64,000 nt of DNA, from positions 248,001 to 312,000 of the forward strand of contig NZ_QLMJ01000007.1 of assembly GCF_003259845.1 (NCBI RefSeq). Reading direction: 5' to 3'. The stretch is from Actinoplanes lutulentus. Its GTDB lineage: Bacteria > Actinomycetota > Actinomycetes > Mycobacteriales > Micromonosporaceae. Positions 1 through 10,569 of the stretch are shown here, piece by piece; within the stretch, counting starts at the first letter, position 1; each line of letters starts with the position of its first letter. The notes under the pieces are model-generated. The model was not told the origin of the DNA and searched no databases. It saw nothing but the letters and a program-made list of their open reading frames with translations. The position numbers and the translations under genes were made by a program.

Positions 1-529
1 GCCGCGACCAGCGCAGTCTTATCCCGACCCGCTCGTTGGGCGAGCCGTTCCAGTAGACGTCCAGCCCCTCGGCCCGCAGCGCGGCCGCCACCTCGGCGCC
101 GATCTCCGCGGTCGGCGGGGCGCCGAACAGCCCGAACGCGATCCGCAGGTCACCCGAGTCGACAGCGTTCTCGGCGTCCTGCTGGTGGTAGAAGGCGTAG
201 CCGCGGCCGGCGCCCTCTCCCCCGATCTCGGCAACCCCGCAGTTCTGGCAGCAGGCGAAGTCCTCCCGCGCGACGATCCCGGCCAGGTCGAGAGCCCGGA
301 ACGCGTCGGTCAGCCGGTCGCTGTCGGTCCGCGCCGGCCACGCCGTCTGTGTCTCCCGGTGCGCGGCGAGATGCACCCCGGCGAGCCGGGCCGCCTGCGC
401 CCGGATCGTCTCAGGGTCGCCCTCGCCGGCCAGGTGGTCGACGCAGTCGCCGACGAGCGTGTCGTAGTCGTAGCAGCCCCTGGCCACGGCGACACGAAGA
501 AATTCGTCGGCGGTTTCCTCCGATGACAT
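1..529 (-). CDS. Partial conserved protein with CCxxC motif (DUF6891-like)
   Basis: The gene runs off the left edge; 176 codons are visible from an ATG at 529. The N-terminal half is helical and acidic. A Cys cluster, CCQNCG, sits at residues 93-98, followed by FYHQQDAE and an alpha/beta-like tail containing VYWNGSPNERVGIRL. This arrangement resembles the actinobacterial DUF6891 family as I remember it, but no function is known to me and the assignment was not tested by search. The start lies 5 bases after the stop of the pullulanase gene, so the two are probably co-transcribed. A metal-binding or redox role for the Cys pair is only a guess. Confidence 0.6.
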   Translation of the reverse strand, partial: MSSEETADEFLRVAVARGCYDYDTLVGDCVDHLAGEGDPETIRAQAARLAGVHLAAHRETQTAWPARTDSDRLTDAFRALDLAGIVAREDFACCQNCGVAEIGGEGAGRGYAFYHQQDAENAVDSGDLRIAFGLFGAPPTAEIGAEVAAALRAEGLDVYWNGSPNERVGIRLRWSR

Positions 530-534
530 GCCGA

Positions 535-3500
535 TCAGGATGCGTCACTGACGAAGACCGCCACGGAACGGGGTGGGACGGTCAGCAGATCGGCGGCCGC
601 TGTTGCCGTACGCAGGACCGGGTCCGCCGACTCGGCCAGCTCGGGATGCAGCCGCAGAACGGGCAGATCCGGCACCCGCTGCTCGGCGGCGTCCTCGGTG
701 CCGTTGAAGACGACAACGATCGTCGCCCACGGCGAGTCCAGGCCGGTGGCGTCGAGGGACATCACGATCACGCCGGGCGTCTCGGCCGAGCCGCTCAGCG
801 GGAACGTGAGCCGGCGCTGCACCTCGTCGGCCGTCGGCAGCCCGAAGACCGGCGACGAGCGGCGGATGCGCAGCAGCTCCCGGTAACGCTCGGCGGCCAG
901 CTCGATCACATCGGGCGGCGGGATCAGCTCCGGCGAGGACAGCAGCGGGCGCGCGAACGACCACGCGTCGCTGTTGTCGGAGTACGGCGGCAAGCCCACC
1001 CCGAAACCGTTGCCGAGCGCCGGGTCCCAGCGGATCTGGTTGAACCAGTCACCCGAGTTGAACGAGTTGCGGTCCAGCGACTTCGACCGCAGACGGTCAC
1101 TGCCGAGGGCCACGAATCCGGCGCCCTGGCTCAGCACCACCAGCGACAGGGCGAGCACCTGCATCCTGGCCCGGTCCAGCGGGGCCATGCCGGCCGGGAG
1201 CTTGAAGGCCATCGCGTCGTACAGAATCTCGTTGTCGTGGGCGTCGACGTAGTTGATCGCCTCGCCCGGATCGTGGGCGTAACCGCTGGGTGAGCCGTGG
1301 TAATCGATCTGCGCGCCGCTGAGCTCGACTCCCGTGTGCGTCGTGAAGCGATAGGTCGCCAGGGCGCCCGAGAGTCCGACTTTGATCTGGTCGTGCAGCC
1401 AGAGCGGCGTGCCCGATCCGAGGCCGCTCGCGAAACCCCGCACACCGGGGTCGCCGGACGAGCCGCCGCCGCGGATCGCGTCCCGGAGCCGGTCGTTGAA
1501 CGTCCCGATCCCGGTGCCGGCCATGTTGACCTGGGTGGCCTGGGCGAACCGCGCGTCGTACGCGACCTCGCCGAAGTTCCACCCCTCGCCGTAGAGACAG
1601 ATCTCCCGGCCGTGCTCGCCGAGCCGGTCCAGAGCTATCCGCGCCTCCAGGATGTTGGCACGCGGATGGTGGCCCATCAGGTCGAACCGGAAACCGTCGA
1701 TCTTGTAGTGAACCGCCCAGGTCACCAGCGATTCGATGACCAGCTTGCTCATCATCATGTGCTCGGTCGCGGTGTTCGGGCAGCAGGTGGACTCGGCGGT
1801 GCTGCCGTCGGCGAGCAGCCGGTGGTAGTAACCGGGCACCAGCCGGTCCAGGACGCTGAACCGGTCGAGGCCGTCGCCCATCGTGTGGTTGTAGACGACG
1901 TCGAGGACCACGCGCAGCCCGGCCGTGTTGAGCGCGGCCACCGCCGAGCGCAGCTCCAGGATCCGCCGCTCACCGGACGGGTCGGTGGTGTAACTGCCCT
2001 CCGGCGTGGTCCAGTGCCACGGGTCGTAACCCCAGTTGTAGCCGTCCTCGTCGGCGATCGCGGCGATGGCCTGCTGCTGCTCCGGCGAGTCCGGCGGGAA
2101 CGACGCCAGGTCGCAGGCCGGAACCTTCTGGTCGGCGCGCCGGTCCGGGACGGTGGCGAAATCGTTGATCGGCAGCAGGTGCAGGTGGGTGAGCCCGGCG
2201 CCGGCGAGCGACCGCAGGTGCCGCATCCCGTCCGAGGAGTCCCGGGCGAACGCCGCGAAGGTTCCCCGTTCGGCAACCGGAACCGAGGCGTCGAAGATGG
2301 AGAAGTCGCGGACCGAGACCTCGCCGATCTGCATCCGGGCCGGTGCCACGGCCGCCGGCTTCTCCAGCCGGTCCCAGCCGGGCGGCTTCAGCGCCGGATC
2401 GGCGAGATCAACGAGCTGGCTGTGCGTGGAGTCGGCGGCGAGCGACACCGAGTACGGGTCGGTCACGCTGGTCGTGACGATCCGCTGGGCCGCCGGGTGC
2501 CAGATCTCCACCTGGTATCGGTAGTACCGGCCCAGCCACTTGCGCTTCGCCGCGATCGACCAGATGCCGGTGACCTGGTCGCGGTCCATCGGCAGGACCC
2601 GGGGCTCGGCACCGGGTTCCCGGAACAGCTCCAGCTTCACCGAGATGGCGGTCGGCGCCCAGACCGACAGCTGCGGGCGGTCCTCGTCGCCGAACGTCAG
2701 GCCCAGCTCGGCGTCGGCGGCATCCGCGTACAGGTCGTCGAGGACGCCGGCCAGCTGCACCGAGGTGAGCGCGGTGACCTCGCCGTTCTCGTCGGTGCCG
2801 GTGATCACGAGCTGGCCGCGGAGCAGGTCGCCGAGGGCGGCGTCGCCCATCTCCCGGATGGCGAAGGCACGGTACGCGCGCAGATGCGGGAAACGGCGGC
2901 TCTGCGCCTGGAAGAGCCCGCCGGGCCGGGGCACCAGCGCGAGCTCCTGACCGTTACTGGTCAGCGTGAACGACACCGCCCGCGCCGCGAACCAGTCCGG
3001 CAGCGCGATCGTTCCGCGGTCCACGAACACGCCGTACGCGCGGGCCGGGTCCAGCTCCGGGCCGAGGGTGCCGAGATCGGGCCGGACCGGGGCCGCGACA
3101 CCGGCGACCATCCACAGCTCGCGGGCGATCGTCAGGTCCAGGCGCTGGTCGTCGGGCAGGTCCTTGACGTCGCCGCGGTGCACGACGAAACGCAGGCCGG
3201 CGGCGTCGGGGCGGACCGTGATCTCGAAAACCGCGCCGAAGGCATCGAAGCGGGCCGGTGCTGTGGGCGTACCCCAGCGGGTTTTCTCCTTGACCGGGAC
3301 GCCCTCCCAGCAGTGCAGGCCCCAGCCGGTGTAGTCGCCGTCCGGCCGGCGGTAGTGAATGACGATCTTCTCAGGCTGCTGCGGAGCAGGCGGCGGATCC
3401 TGGAGACGCCGGTCGTTGGCCGTGATCCAGATTTCCGACTTTTCCGCAATATCAACCCAGCGGTCGACGTCTACGTCTTTGGCGCCATAACGATGGACGA

Positions 3501-3744
3501 CCAGGAACCCGACTTCGCGGGCGTTCTCCGCCAGCCGCACCCAGGCAAAACGCCCGTTTTCGTCTTCGCCGTCGAAAGGGGCGCCACCCGGATAGATCAT
3601 CTCGTCGGCCACGTCGCCCCAGGCGTGCAGCGACCAGTCGGAGTAATCACCATCTGGCCGGTGATAGTGCACGATGAGCCATTTCGGGCGGGTCCGGCTC
3701 TGCGGCGGGTCAATCGCGGTCGCAGTGATCTCGATCGTCGTCAC
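535..3744 (-). CDS. pulA: Pullulanase-type alpha-1,6-glucosidase
   Basis: This 1069-residue glycoside hydrolase family 13 enzyme cleaves alpha-1,6 branches in pullulan, glycogen or limit dextrins. Two N-terminal starch-binding modules are visible as a repeated motif (HYHRPDGDYSDWSLHAWGD near residue 24 and HYRRPDGDYTGWGLHCWEG near 130), as expected for CBM41/PUD domains. The type I pullulanase signature YNWGYDP is at 568-574. The catalytic triad can be placed as Asp688 (DGFRFD), Glu720 (EGWNFGE) and Asp837 (DAHDNE). A C-terminal beta domain follows. No signal peptide is seen, which suggests an intracellular glycogen-debranching role. The start is a GTG at 3744 without a strong ribosome-binding site. 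Confidence 0.95.
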   Translation of the reverse strand: MTTIEITATAIDPPQSRTRPKWLIVHYHRPDGDYSDWSLHAWGDVADEMIYPGGAPFDGEDENGRFAWVRLAENAREVGFLVVHRYGAKDVDVDRWVDIAEKSEIWITANDRRLQDPPPAPQQPEKIVIHYRRPDGDYTGWGLHCWEGVPVKEKTRWGTPTAPARFDAFGAVFEITVRPDAAGLRFVVHRGDVKDLPDDQRLDLTIARELWMVAGVAAPVRPDLGTLGPELDPARAYGVFVDRGTIALPDWFAARAVSFTLTSNGQELALVPRPGGLFQAQSRRFPHLRAYRAFAIREMGDAALGDLLRGQLVITGTDENGEVTALTSVQLAGVLDDLYADAADAELGLTFGDEDRPQLSVWAPTAISVKLELFREPGAEPRVLPMDRDQVTGIWSIAAKRKWLGRYYRYQVEIWHPAAQRIVTTSVTDPYSVSLAADSTHSQLVDLADPALKPPGWDRLEKPAAVAPARMQIGEVSVRDFSIFDASVPVAERGTFAAFARDSSDGMRHLRSLAGAGLTHLHLLPINDFATVPDRRADQKVPACDLASFPPDSPEQQQAIAAIADEDGYNWGYDPWHWTTPEGSYTTDPSGERRILELRSAVAALNTAGLRVVLDVVYNHTMGDGLDRFSVLDRLVPGYYHRLLADGSTAESTCCPNTATEHMMMSKLVIESLVTWAVHYKIDGFRFDLMGHHPRANILEARIALDRLGEHGREICLYGEGWNFGEVAYDARFAQATQVNMAGTGIGTFNDRLRDAIRGGGSSGDPGVRGFASGLGSGTPLWLHDQIKVGLSGALATYRFTTHTGVELSGAQIDYHGSPSGYAHDPGEAINYVDAHDNEILYDAMAFKLPAGMAPLDRARMQVLALSLVVLSQGAGFVALGSDRLRSKSLDRNSFNSGDWFNQIRWDPALGNGFGVGLPPYSDNSDAWSFARPLLSSPELIPPPDVIELAAERYRELLRIRRSSPVFGLPTADEVQRRLTFPLSGSAETPGVIVMSLDATGLDSPWATIVVVFNGTEDAAEQRVPDLPVLRLHPELAESADPVLRTATAAADLLTVPPRSVAVFVSDAS

Positions 3745-3768
3745 CGGACCATGGTCGCAGAGCAGGGC

Positions 3769-4158
3769 TCAACGTGTGGCTATGACCGTGGTGATCAGCG
3801 GACCGTCCGTGCCGGTGCGGATCAGGTACCGATACCGCTCGCCGGGCACCGCACCACCCTCGTTGTCGAGGTACTCCCACTCGACCGACACCAGCGTGAG
3901 AGCCTTGGAGAGTTGCTGCACGGCGAGCAGCTGCGCGTGCGCCGCGACGATCCGATGCTCGCGGTACGCGGGCGCGGCCCCGAGAAACGACAGCGCCACC
4001 GCGGCCGGCGAACTGAACGTGAAGCTGTACGTGTCGGAGACCACGAGCCCGGGTAGTGCGTGGCAGTTCGCGATGGCCGCGACATCGCCGGTGGTGAGTG
4101 CCGCGCCGTAACGCCCGAAGAAGTCGGTGAGCTCGTCGGTGTCGACCGATGCCGTCAT
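3769..4158 (-). CDS. NTF2/SnoaL-like domain protein
   Basis: This is a small protein of 129 residues from the ATG at 4158 (a TTG at 4191 would add 11). The sequence ELTDFFGRYGAALTTGDVAAIANCHALPGLVVSD is split across an N-terminal helix pair and a beta strand typical of the NTF2-like cone fold. Later strands include a VEWEYLD segment and an RYRYLIR segment. Such proteins often act as small-molecule binding or isomerase-like scaffolds; no catalytic residue can be named here. It lies 24 bases upstream of the pullulanase start on the same strand and may be read with it. Function is unknown. Confidence 0.7.
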   Translation of the reverse strand: MTASVDTDELTDFFGRYGAALTTGDVAAIANCHALPGLVVSDTYSFTFSSPAAVALSFLGAAPAYREHRIVAAHAQLLAVQQLSKALTLVSVEWEYLDNEGGAVPGERYRYLIRTGTDGPLITTVIATR

Positions 4159-4231
4159 GCGGCGCGTATGCCCATCTATCAAAAATCCCAAACGCCGCTG
4201 GGACTGAGAGGATCGGCAGGTGGACCCCGCC

Positions 4232-4261
4232 TTGCGAGAGTTAGCAAGACGGACGTACGGT
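4232..4261 (+). promoter_or_regulatory. Predicted acnA promoter
   Basis: A -35-like TTGCGA (4232-4237) and a -10-like TACGGT (4256-4261) are separated by 18 bases, giving a transcription start near 4268 and a leader of about 95 nt. The -10 lies inside the 14-bp sequence shared with the acnR promoter. An inverted repeat, CTTGC/GCAAG, flanks 4231-4248. Prediction by eye only. Confidence 0.5.
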
Positions 4262-4266
4262 TTACA
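4253..4266 (+). promoter_or_regulatory. Candidate AcnR operator at acnA
   Basis: ACGTACGGTTTACA matches ACGTACGGATTGCA at 11327-11340, just ahead of acnR, in 12 of 14 positions. It overlaps the predicted -10 of acnA, which is where a TetR-type repressor would block transcription. The role is inferred from the shared sequence and from the known repression of acn by AcnR in Corynebacterium. Confidence 0.55.
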
Positions 4267-4283
4267 GAAGACGTGAACCGAGA

Positions 4284-4299
4284 GTTAGGCCTACCTAAC
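4284..4299 (+). promoter_or_regulatory. Iron-box-like inverted repeat in acnA leader
   Basis: GTTAGGCCTACCTAAC is a perfect GTTAGG/CCTAAC inverted repeat with a 4-base spacer. Aligned to the 19-bp DtxR/IdeR iron box it agrees at 13 positions. It lies just downstream of the predicted transcription start of acnA, an Fe-S enzyme gene, so iron-dependent control is plausible but unproven. Confidence 0.4.
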
Positions 4300-4363
4300 C
4301 CGCAGGTCGCCCTTTCGGTGCGAAAGACTTGACTTCCAGTCGCTGGGTGTGAAGGAGAAGACG

Positions 4364-7135
<2,772 letters not shown>

Positions 7136-7150
7136 GGTTTTTGCTTCTTC

Positions 7151-7183
7151 GGAAACCCCGTCTCACTTCGAGGCGGGGTTTCC
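7151..7183. terminator. Hairpin terminator between acnA and the TPR gene
   Basis: A 13-pair stem with one G-T wobble (GGAAACCCCGTCT / AGGCGGGGTTTCC) surrounds a 7-base loop and is followed by GCTTTTC. It ends acnA transcription and, because the genes converge, probably also serves the minus-strand gene whose last codons overlap it. Confidence 0.8.
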
Positions 7184-7987
7184 GCTTTTCTCGGATTTGC
7201 TGTCGTCGCGCCGATCCGCCTCCTCCGCCGCCGCTTGGGCTTCATGATCACGACCGACCTGCTCCAGGAACACCGCATGTCGCCGCAGGTCAGCGGCCAG
7301 CTGCTGCTCAGCGCTACGCCGATGATGCGCCACACACTCCGTGCTCAACTCGACCGCGTCGGCCCAGCGCCCCAGCTCATAGAGCCGATCGGCATGCTCA
7401 CTCAACGACTGCCCGAGCCGCTCGTCCGCACCGGGATCCCGCCCGGCCAGAGTCCGCCACATCGCCAGCGCCCGCTCACTGATCACCACGGCCTCGGCAT
7501 GCTCCCCGGCCTCGGCGAGCCCGGCCGCGAGAGCCGACATCCCCCGTGCCAGCACCGGCTCCGGACAGGCCTCGACGATCCCGGTAGCCTCCCGCTCGGC
7601 ATCCAGCGCCTCCGCCAGCCGACCGGCCTTGACCAACCGATTGGCAAGCGTCACCAGCGCGGTAGCCAGCAACTGCCCCCACGCGGGATCCGCTCTCGCC
7701 AGCCCGGCAGCCTCAGCCGCGAGCGCGAGTGCCTCATCCTCCCGAGCGAGCACGGCGACATAACCCGACTGGTTGTCCAGCGCCCGCACCAGCACCGGCT
7801 CCGCCGCCCGAACCCCTTCATCCACGAGCTCCCGCAACATCCGGACGGCCTCACCCCCACGCTCAGCCGCCCGCGCTGCGTCACCCACCCGAAAAGCACG
7901 CGCGGCCGCGTCCACCGCTTCCACCGCTCGGCGCGTACTCACGCCCCCGTCACCGGCCGCCTGCCGCAGCCTCTGAATCCAGCCCAC
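7163..7987 (-). CDS. Tetratricopeptide-repeat protein
   Basis: This 274-residue protein is made almost entirely of Ala-rich helical pairs of TPR type, for example LANRLVKAGRLAEALDAERE and DRLYELGRWADAVELSTECV, spaced about 40 residues apart. It has no membrane segment or signal peptide. Such proteins mediate protein-protein contacts; no partner is indicated by neighbours. The GTG at 7987 is preceded by TAGATT ending 6 bases upstream (7994-7999) and by no ribosome-binding site, which suggests a leaderless transcript. Its last codons overlap the terminator shared with acnA. Upstream lies the repeat cluster of 8.27-9.06 kb. Confidence 0.8.
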   Translation of the reverse strand: MGWIQRLRQAAGDGGVSTRRAVEAVDAAARAFRVGDAARAAERGGEAVRMLRELVDEGVRAAEPVLVRALDNQSGYVAVLAREDEALALAAEAAGLARADPAWGQLLATALVTLANRLVKAGRLAEALDAEREATGIVEACPEPVLARGMSALAAGLAEAGEHAEAVVISERALAMWRTLAGRDPGADERLGQSLSEHADRLYELGRWADAVELSTECVAHHRRSAEQQLAADLRRHAVFLEQVGRDHEAQAAAEEADRRDDSKSEKSGNPASK

Positions 7988-8280
7988 GCCAGAAATCTAA
8001 AAACACCGATCAACACCGTCAAATCCATGTCGCATCCAGTCAGTGGCCCAGACCGCTGCTCCCGCCGAGGGCCCGGCCCGGTTCGCTGGCCGCTACGCGT
8101 CCAAAACGCTCCCCGCCCCAGGCGACCTGAGCAATCACTCCCGCTCCCCCTCCTATCACCCCCGCCCCCAAAAAAGGCAGGCCCACCCCCACTGCCCAGC
8201 CCAGCACACACCCAGCCCGTCCCACGGGCGACCCAGCACGCGGACAGTCCGGGCAGCGCGTGCCGCAGGCCGCGGGCGCA
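7988..8280. other. Non-coding stretch upstream of TPR gene
   Basis: Apart from the TPR gene promoter hexamer at 7994-7999, this stretch has C-rich runs (about 8140-8230) and a degenerate first unit of the 14-bp repeat at 8267-8280. Open frames here have repetitive, unnatural composition and are not called. Confidence 0.6.
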
Positions 8281-8602
8281 GGCCGGCTGGCGCAGGCCGG
8301 CTGGCACTGGCCGGCTGGCACTGGCCGGCTGGCACTGGCCGGCTGGCACTGGCCGGCTGGCACTGGCCGGCTGGCACTGGCCGGCTGGCGCAGGCCGGCT
8401 GGCACTGGCCGGCTGGCACTGGCCGGCTGGCACTGGCCGGCTGGCACTGGCCGGCTGGCACTGGCCGGCTGGCACTGGCCGGCTGGCACTGGCCGGCTGG
8501 CGCAGGCCGGCTGGCACTGGCCGGCTGGCGCAGGCCGGCTGGCACTGGCCGGCTGGCGCAGGCCGGCTGGCACTGGCCGGCTGGCGCAGGCCGGCTGGCG
8601 CT
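8281..8602. repeat. 14-bp tandem repeat array, 23 units
   Basis: Twenty-three consecutive 14-bp units run without interruption. Type A is GGCCGGCTGGCACT and type B is GGCCGGCTGGCGCA. The order is B, six A, B, seven A, then B-A-B-A-B-A-B and a final GGCCGGCTGGCGCT that merges into the 64-bp repeat. As 14 is not a multiple of 3, every frame reads as a 14-residue repeat, which explains the long spurious frames. Each unit contains the GCCGGC palindrome. Confidence 0.97.
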
Positions 8603-8740
8603 CACGGTTGCCTTGAAACGTTGCAGCGCGACCGTAAGCGCGAGCCGCTCGAAACCGGCTGGCGCTCAGGGCTGCCCTGAAACGTTGCATCACGACCGCA
8701 AGCGCAAGCCGGCCGAAACCGGCTGGCGCTCAGGGCTGCC
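8593..8740. repeat. 64-bp tandem repeat, two copies plus a partial third
   Basis: Copies start at 8593, 8657 and 8721, each with GGCTGGCGCTCA. The unit includes CGACCGCAAGCGCAAGCC and GAAACCGGCTGGCGC. The third copy breaks off into the next repeat family. A diverged relative with 63-bp period lies at 22664-22815. Confidence 0.9.
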
Positions 8741-8795
8741 AGCTGCACACCAGGGCGACCGTAACGTTCAGCTGGGTGACGGCGGAGTGCCTCGG

Positions 8796-9055
8796 CTGTA
8801 CGCCACGGCTGCCGGCTGCACGTCAGGGTCACCGCGACGTTCAGCTAAGTGACCACGGCGTACAGCCGGGCAACAGCGAGGCGGCTCGGCTGTACGCCAC
8901 GGCTGCCGGCTGCACGTCAGGGTCACCGCGACGTTCAGCTGAGTGACCACGGCGTACAGCCGGGCAACAGCGAGGCGGCTCGGCTGTACACCACGGCCGC
9001 CAGCTGCACGTCAGGGTCACCGCGACGTTCAGCTGAGTGACCACGGCGTGCGGCT
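8796..9055. repeat. 94-bp tandem repeat with internal hairpin, about 2.8 copies
   Basis: Copies start at 8796, 8890 and 8984. A diverged, shortened copy precedes them at about 8734-8795. In the first copy GGCGTACAGCCG (8857-8868) pairs perfectly with CGGCTGTACGCC (8887-8898) across an 18-base loop; the second copy has one mismatch (8951-8962 with 8981-8992). The array ends about 100 bases before the DUF2630 gene. Confidence 0.92.
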
Positions 9056-9162
9056 GGGTAGCGGGGCTGGAGTGGGCTTTGGGGTTGCGGGCGGGTGGGG
9101 CATGGCGGGGAACACGTCGGGTGGGTGGGTCTCGGGTGGGCTGGGGTGAATAGGCTTCGGGA

Positions 9163-9408
9163 ATGGATGACAAGACGGTGCTGAGCCGGATTCACGGTTT
9201 GGTCGATGAGGAGCACGAGCTCCGCCAGCAGCTGAGCCAGGGCGCGATCTCCTCCGATGAGGAGCACGCCCGGCTGAAGGATCTCGAGGAATCGCTGGAC
9301 CAGTGCTGGGACCTGCTGCGTCGCCGGCGTGCGGCCCGCACGGCCGGGAACGACCCCGACACCGAGCAGGCGCACTCCGTCAGTGAGGTCGAGAACTACC
9401 TCCAGTGA
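9163..9408 (+). CDS. DUF2630 family protein
   Basis: This is an 81-residue, charged, fully helical protein containing IHGLVDEEHELRQQLSQG and LKDLEESLDQCWDLLRRRR, as in the small actinobacterial DUF2630 family. It is probably a coiled-coil hairpin. No biochemical role is established as far as I know. TAGGCT (9151-9156) ends 6 bases before the ATG and there is no ribosome-binding site, so the transcript is probably leaderless. The gene is followed by a strong hairpin and a convergent RIO kinase gene. Confidence 0.88.
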   Translation: MDDKTVLSRIHGLVDEEHELRQQLSQGAISSDEEHARLKDLEESLDQCWDLLRRRRAARTAGNDPDTEQAHSVSEVENYLQ

Positions 9409-9420
9409 CGCGGCCCCGGT

Positions 9421-9448
9421 CGCGGCCGCCGTGGACGCGGCGGCCGCG
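9421..9448. terminator. Hairpin between DUF2630 gene and RIO kinase gene
   Basis: A perfect 11-bp GC-only stem, CGCGGCCGCCG (9421-9431) and CGGCGGCCGCG (9438-9448), with a 6-base loop lies between two convergent genes. There is no T tract. It is likely a bidirectional terminator. Confidence 0.65.
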
Positions 9449-9514
9449 GGCCGGGAACCGGACGTCTGCCCAACCCGGACCTGGCCGGCCTGCGCCTGCC
9501 CGACTCCGGCGGGG

Positions 9515-10414
9515 TCAGCGGAGGCCTGCCTCGTAGTGGAGGCGTTCGATCAGGGCTTCCGGGTCCACCGGCAGGCCCCGGGAGCGGAACCAGGCCGCGA
9601 CGTTGTTGACGTCGCGGGCGATGAACTCGGCGCCGCGCGGGTTGGCGATCACATCGACGATCTGGGGCAGGTCGATGAGAACGAGGCGTCCGTCGCGTAC
9701 CAGAGTGTTGTAGGGCGACAGGTCGCCATGGGCGACCTGGGCGCGGGCCAGAACCGACAGCGCGTCGGTCATCTGGCGCCAAAGGTCGGCCAGTTCATCC
9801 GGGTTTGCCCGCACCTGGGCGAGCCGGGGTGCGGCTTCGCCGGTCTCCCAGTCGCCGATGAACTCCAGCATCACTTCGGTGCCGATGAGCTGGACCGGGT
9901 ACGGCACGCAGACCAGGCCGCTCTCCTGGCCGATCTGCCACAGCCGGCCGAGCGCGTCGAACTCGGCAGCTGCCCACTGCCCGGCGATCATCTCCTTGCC
10001 GAACGCCGTGCGGTTGGTCATGGCGCGCATCTCCCGGGAGCGCCGCACGCGGCGGCCTTCCAGGTATCCGGCGTCGCGGTGGAACAGCCGGTGCTCGCCG
10101 TCGCGATAACGCTTCGCGGCCAGCAGCGACACCTGGCCGGAATCAGGTACTGCCCGGCGGACCAGGAAAACGTCGGCTTCCTTGCCGGTTTTCAGGATGC
10201 CGAGCTCGGTGTCGACAGCGCCGTGCTCCGTGCGTACCCAATCGGGTCTGGGAATTGGACCATGTAAAGCGCCGTCCCAGGTCGACCAGCGATCGCCGGT
10301 CGGCGGGAGGTCGGGGTCTTCTTTGAGGGCCGGCTCGAGCCGGCCGCGCTTCAGAAAGTCTGGTTCGTCGTCGTCGAACTTGCGGCGTCCACGCCGCATC
10401 GAGTGCTCGCGCAC
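9515..10414 (-). CDS. RIO1-family atypical protein kinase/ATPase
   Basis: This is a 299-residue protein with the RIO kinase core: TGKEADVFLV nucleotide loop, LAAKRYR with the ATP-binding Lys, the helix MTNRTAFGKEMIAGQWAAAEF, catalytic loop HGDLSPYNTLV and metal-binding LIDLPQ. The RIO1-type ends after these motifs, so the size is normal for bacterial members. Eukaryotic RIO1 acts in small ribosomal subunit maturation; the bacterial substrate is unknown. The start is GTG 10414 with GAGGAG 8 bases upstream; an ATG at 10399 is a weaker alternative. The HAD-like gene lies 155 bases upstream on the same strand. Confidence 0.92.
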   Translation of the reverse strand: MREHSMRRGRRKFDDDEPDFLKRGRLEPALKEDPDLPPTGDRWSTWDGALHGPIPRPDWVRTEHGAVDTELGILKTGKEADVFLVRRAVPDSGQVSLLAAKRYRDGEHRLFHRDAGYLEGRRVRRSREMRAMTNRTAFGKEMIAGQWAAAEFDALGRLWQIGQESGLVCVPYPVQLIGTEVMLEFIGDWETGEAAPRLAQVRANPDELADLWRQMTDALSVLARAQVAHGDLSPYNTLVRDGRLVLIDLPQIVDVIANPRGAEFIARDVNNVAAWFRSRGLPVDPEALIERLHYEAGLR

Positions 10415-10569
10415 TGGAGGGTCTCCTCGGAGAAAGAAGTAAACAGGGAAATCTGGACGGCAGGCATCACAAAGACAGCCATGGAGTCCACCCCCTTCTC
10501 TCTCGTCGGACCTCTCGCAGGACCGGTGTCAGAAAACCAAACCCGGAAAACCCGCGCAACCTATTTAAT

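Noticed and set aside
1297-4056. 919-codon open frame antisense to the pullulanase gene
   Set aside because: Same reason: shadow of a real gene in third-position G/C-rich DNA.
7235-8852. Several long open frames on both strands over 7.2-8.9 kb with AGWHWPAGTGRL-type or ASRPVPAGQCQP-type repeats
   Set aside because: They are produced by the 14-bp array, which is open in all frames, and by the antisense of the TPR gene; no start signal or natural composition.
8281-9055. CRISPR array
   Set aside because: Units are directly adjacent with no spacers of differing sequence, and no cas genes are present.
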